Source: Streptomyces albidochromogenes
Lineage (GTDB): Bacteria > Actinomycetota > Actinomycetes > Streptomycetales > Streptomycetaceae
Assembly: GCF_005981925.1 (NCBI RefSeq)
Contig: NZ_VBVX01000015.1
Coordinates: 1-42,812 of the forward strand
DNA: 42,812 bases
Reading direction: 5' to 3'
The position numbers and the translations under genes are program-made. Every line of letters starts with the position of its first letter. Position 1 is the stretch's first letter. Under the pieces are notes generated by a model that did no database searches, was not told the origin of the DNA, and was given only the letters and a program-made list of their open reading frames with translations. Below, piece by piece: positions 40,312 to 42,812 of the stretch.

Positions 40312-41076
40312 ATGGAAGACCTCGGTTACGGCACCACGACCGGTGCCGCCCCCGACCCGGTCCGCGCCGCCTCCGTCGAGGCCGCCCGCCGGGCCCTGAC
40401 CTCGACCGGCGTACACCTGATGCCGCCTGACGCCCTGACGGCGTGCACCGGCACGGACAGCGGGGCCTGGGACCGCTTCCGCGCGCACTGGGAGAACCTG
40501 TCGCCGGACCGGTACGCCGCCGAGAGCGGCACCTGCCGGCTGCGGCGCTTCGGGCAGTTCTCGCTCGCGGCGGAGACCGGGGAGCTGACCCCGCTGCCGC
40601 ATGTGCCGTTCGTGCAGCCGCAGGACACCAACCCGCTGTACGTCCAGGTGGACCGCCACTTCGACCCGCTGACCGACGCCTTCGCGGCCGATCCGGTGCT
40701 AGTGGCCGTGGTCCGGCTTCTCGGCGAGCTCGCGGGCGGCCTCGAACGGGCGGCGCGGTGGAACGTGAAGGTTCATCCGTTCCGGGTCGTGGCCGCGGCC
40801 GACGGTCGGGGCGAGCCCACCCCCGAGGGGCTGCACCGGGACGGTGTCACCCTCGTCTCCTCGCTCCTGGTCGACCGGCGCAACGCCGACGGCGGCGAGA
40901 GCGCGGTCTTCGACCCGGACGGGAAGCGGGTCCTGGCGACGACGCTGGACCGGCCGGGCACGCTGCTCCTCGGCGACGACCGCCGCACCCTGCACCAGGT
41001 CTCGCCGATCCGGCCGCTCGACCCCGGCCGTCTCGCCTGCCGCGACGTCCTGGTGACGACCCTCACCGCCCGCTGA
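40312..41076 (+). CDS. PF10014-type 2OG-Fe(II) dioxygenase (amino-acid-hydroxylase-like)
   Basis: 254 aa from ATG 40312. It matches the 2OG-Fe_Oxy_2 (PF10014) family, which includes free L-isoleucine 4-hydroxylase. The iron ligands are H175 and D177 in EGLHRDGVTLVSSLLVDRRNADGGES and H228 in GDDRRTLHQVSPI; R244 in CRDVLVTTL is positioned to bind 2-oxoglutarate. No secretion signal. There are no biosynthetic genes next to it apart from the small HTH-like protein, so it may hydroxylate a free amino acid for stress, signalling or as a stand-alone modifier. Substrate not evident from sequence. Confidence 0.9.
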   Translation: MEDLGYGTTTGAAPDPVRAASVEAARRALTSTGVHLMPPDALTACTGTDSGAWDRFRAHWENLSPDRYAAESGTCRLRRFGQFSLAAETGELTPLPHVPFVQPQDTNPLYVQVDRHFDPLTDAFAADPVLVAVVRLLGELAGGLERAARWNVKVHPFRVVAAADGRGEPTPEGLHRDGVTLVSSLLVDRRNADGGESAVFDPDGKRVLATTLDRPGTLLLGDDRRTLHQVSPIRPLDPGRLACRDVLVTTLTAR

Positions 41077-41105
41077 GGCGGGCGCCTCCCGGGGCGCGGC
41101 GCCCC
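41075..41105. terminator. bidirectional terminator
   Basis: Adjacent hairpins GAGGC-gggc-GCCTC and GGGGC-gcggc-GCCCC lie between the convergent dioxygenase and ligase genes, the first overlapping the dioxygenase stop codon. Confidence 0.55.
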
Positions 41106-41106
41106 C

Positions 41107-42273
41107 TCACCGGGGCAGCGCCCACTGTCCGCCGGCGGTGGCCGCGATCAGCTCGTCCACGGCCGCACCGGGTCCCGCCCCCATGGCGGCGGCGGCACGC
41201 TGGAGCCGGGCGCCGCAGCCGCGTTCCGTCAGGCGCCGCAGGAACGCCGCCACCTCGTCCAGGTCGCCGTACTCCTCCAGGGCGGGGCGTACGTACGCGA
41301 CGAGCCGCTCCGCCTGCACCGGGGCGGGCAGGATCCGGCCGCTCAGCGCGTCGACGCCCGCGCCGGACCAGCCGTCCCGCGCCGCGCGCCAGTACGCGGC
41401 GCGCAGCAGCTCACCGCCCGTCCGGGGGCCCGGGTCGCCGTCGCGCAGCACCTTCGCCTCCGCCGTCACCACGAGCGCCCTGATGAGGGCGGTGAGCGCA
41501 ACCGTGTCGTCGATGTCCGGCAGGACGTCCATGGTGCGGATCTCCAGCGTCGGCAGCCGGGGGTTGAGCCGGACGTCCCAGAACGGCATGTCCGCCCCGA
41601 GCATGGCCTCGGAGGCCGCCATCTCCTCGGCGATCCGCCGGTGCTCCGCGGGCGACGCGGCGTACGGGGGCGGTCCGAGGCAGGGGAAGCCGCTGCGCAT
41701 GACGGCTCGCCAGCTCGCGTAACCGGTGTCGCGCCCCTGGTGGAAGGGCGAGTTGGCGCTCATCGCGACGAGAAGCGGCAGCCACGGCCTGAGGTGGTTG
41801 GTGACCAGGACGGCCACGTCCCGGTCCGGCAGGTGCACATGGGCGTGGAACGCGCTGATCGCGAAGTCGTCGAGGAGGGCGCGGTACTGGTCCGCGCCCG
41901 CCCGGTAGCGGGGGTGGTCGCCGATGTCGTCCGGTACGCCGCCTCCGACGGGCGGTGTGCCGGAGGCGCACAGGCGCAGCCCCTCGTCGCGTGCGGCCGC
42001 CACGGTCGCGGCCCGCACCCGGGTCAGTTCCGCGCGCAGTTCGCCGGACGTGGCGCAGACGGGCGTCTTGCCCTCGATCTGGTACTGGGTGAACTCGCCG
42101 GAGACGAGGTCGCCCAGGACCGTGCCGGCCCGTGCGACGACCTCGGCCGCCGCCGGCTCCATCCGCCGGGTGGCGGGGTGGACGAGGAAGTACTCCTCCT
42201 CGACGCCCACCGTGGGCGCGCGGGCGGGCACAGGGGTCGCCGGGCCGGGGTGTGCCGGGTCCTGGATGTTCAC
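41107..42273 (-). CDS. YbdK-family carboxylate-amine ligase (glutamate-cysteine ligase-like)
   Basis: 388 aa from GTG 42273; the frame is open further to ATG 42354 without a clear ribosome-binding site. Family motifs: TVGVEEEYFLVHP at the ATP/substrate site, FTQYQIEGKTPVC, HAHVHLPDRD, ANSPFHQGRDTGYASWR, and LPTLEIRTMDVLPD. These are YbdK/GCS2-type enzymes that join an amino acid carboxylate to an amine, with weak gamma-glutamylcysteine synthetase activity reported for E. coli YbdK. A true substrate is unknown. Convergent with the PF10014 dioxygenase gene. Confidence 0.92.
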   Translation of the reverse strand: MNIQDPAHPGPATPVPARAPTVGVEEEYFLVHPATRRMEPAAAEVVARAGTVLGDLVSGEFTQYQIEGKTPVCATSGELRAELTRVRAATVAAARDEGLRLCASGTPPVGGGVPDDIGDHPRYRAGADQYRALLDDFAISAFHAHVHLPDRDVAVLVTNHLRPWLPLLVAMSANSPFHQGRDTGYASWRAVMRSGFPCLGPPPYAASPAEHRRIAEEMAASEAMLGADMPFWDVRLNPRLPTLEIRTMDVLPDIDDTVALTALIRALVVTAEAKVLRDGDPGPRTGGELLRAAYWRAARDGWSGAGVDALSGRILPAPVQAERLVAYVRPALEEYGDLDEVAAFLRRLTERGCGARLQRAAAAMGAGPGAAVDELIAATAGGQWALPR

Positions 42274-42412
42274 GGCATCAGCATCACGCGGCCGCGCGGT
42301 TTCGTCGCCGCGCACCGCCGCCGTACCGGCGAACCGGCCCGATCGCCGGCCCACGGTGCGCCGGTGGGACGGCCGGGTTCGCGGGTCCGGACCGTTCGCG
42401 GTCGGGCGGATG

Positions 42413-42465
42413 ACCGGCCGGTGGCCTCGCGCGCGCCTGGGGCGCGGGGGCAGCCACCGGCCGGT
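42413..42465. terminator. long-stem terminator candidate
   Basis: ACCGGCCGGTGGC (42413-42425) and GCCACCGGCCGGT (42453-42465) form a 13-bp perfect stem around a 27-base loop, in the 206-bp gap downstream of the DUF6381 gene and upstream of the ligase. The rest of this gap shows nothing further I recognise. Confidence 0.55.
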
Positions 42466-42479
42466 GTCGCGGGCACGGG

Positions 42480-42671
42480 CTACTGCGGGGGGTAGATGTC
42501 CCCGCCGCCCATGCTGCTTGCCTGCTCGCTCTGTTCCCTGAGGCGGCGCGCCTTGTCCTCCAGCCGCTTGCGCTGTTCCGGGTCGGCGGCGCGTTCCGCG
42601 GCCTGGTCCATCTCCCTCGCCATCTGGCGCAACTCCTGGGCACGGCCGCCGGACTCACCTGCAGCGCTCAT
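42480..42671 (-). CDS. DUF6381-family small protein, 63 aa
   Basis: ATG at 42671 with GAGGAG upstream. A charged helical protein (AQELRQMAREMDQAAERAADPEQRKRLEDKARRLREQSEQ) probably forming a coiled coil, with a C-terminal GGGDIYPPQ tail. This layout is the Streptomyces DUF6381 family, function unknown. It is followed by a strong inverted repeat on the same strand, so it is probably monocistronic. Confidence 0.85.
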   Translation of the reverse strand: MSAAGESGGRAQELRQMAREMDQAAERAADPEQRKRLEDKARRLREQSEQASSMGGGDIYPPQ

Positions 42672-42812
42672 GATCACTCCTCGGGTGACGGGACAGAGCG
42701 GGCGCAACCAGCGAAGCAGCGCGGGCGCGTCCGCGCATGCCGAACGGTCACCCACCGCTATCGGGCCAGGCCGAAGGCGCGCCTCCGGGCGCCCGGCCGA
42801 GTCGTCGAGGGG

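Noticed and set aside
36802..41076. Plus-strand open frame of about 1424 codons
   Set aside because: Only its last 254 codons (from 40312) are real, the PF10014 dioxygenase; the rest lies antisense to or out of frame with recognised genes.

Overview
The window is about 42.8 kb of very GC-rich DNA (roughly 70% or more by eye). Third codon positions are strongly G/C, GTG starts are frequent (with one TTG), and most genes are single or in short runs. The family mix (DUF6131, DUF6296, DUF6381, HXXEE, K15-type DD-peptidase, SpoIIE/PP2C phosphatase, class E-like sortase, HATPase anti-sigma-like protein) points to a Streptomyces chromosome, probably accessory or arm DNA. I saw no tRNA, rRNA, CRISPR array, transposase, integrase or phage genes.

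Layout. 0-3.3 kb: a SnaA/NtaA-type flavin monooxygenase and a TauD-type dioxygenase (organosulfur scavenging), then a GNAT protein. 3.3-4.3 kb: an apparent deletion scar where the 3' parts of a minus-strand agmatine deiminase gene and a plus-strand TetR gene meet head to head with both 5' ends gone. 4.3-8.4 kb: a methyltransferase divergent from a polytopic ArnT/PMT-like membrane protein, a K15-like DD-peptidase and a small conserved protein. 8.5-13.2 kb: a LysR/aldo-keto reductase divergent pair, two small exported or membrane proteins, an exported Tat-type beta carbonic anhydrase and a MerR regulator. 13.4-15.1 kb: a secreted lysyl oxidase-like protein. 15.3-19.2 kb: a GAF/PAS/PP2C phosphatase and an ArgO-ArgP-like exporter/regulator pair. 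19.3-22.7 kb: an exported class C serine hydrolase, a PEP mutase/isocitrate lyase-like enzyme, a YihY/BrkB protein and a DUF6131 peptide.

22.8-24.7 kb holds a secreted protein-arginine deiminase with the vertebrate-type catalytic tetrad intact. 24.9-26.9 kb is an MFS/DeoR divergent pair sharing TGTTCGT-type repeats. 27-32.7 kb has an Asp23-like protein, a five-TM molybdoenzyme with an internal Tat motif, a HATPase, a small secreted protein, a sortase with a possible lipobox, a second GNAT protein and small proteins. 32.8-36.2 kb has a histidine phosphatase, a sirtuin, a 53-aa gene, an AqpS-like channel and an HXXEE protein. 36.2-41.1 kb is a redox cluster: an arginase-fold protein with a Cys metal-ligand substitution downstream of a BBE-type flavoprotein, a divergent soluble sulfite oxidase-like molybdoenzyme, and a PF10014 2OG-Fe dioxygenase. 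The window ends with a YbdK-type carboxylate-amine ligase and a DUF6381 protein.

The best candidates for new biology are the exported arginine deiminase, the Cys-substituted arginase-fold/flavoprotein/molybdoenzyme cluster, the stand-alone amino-acid-hydroxylase-like dioxygenase, and the double gene truncation at about 3.75 kb. No single obviously coherent new multi-gene system was found.
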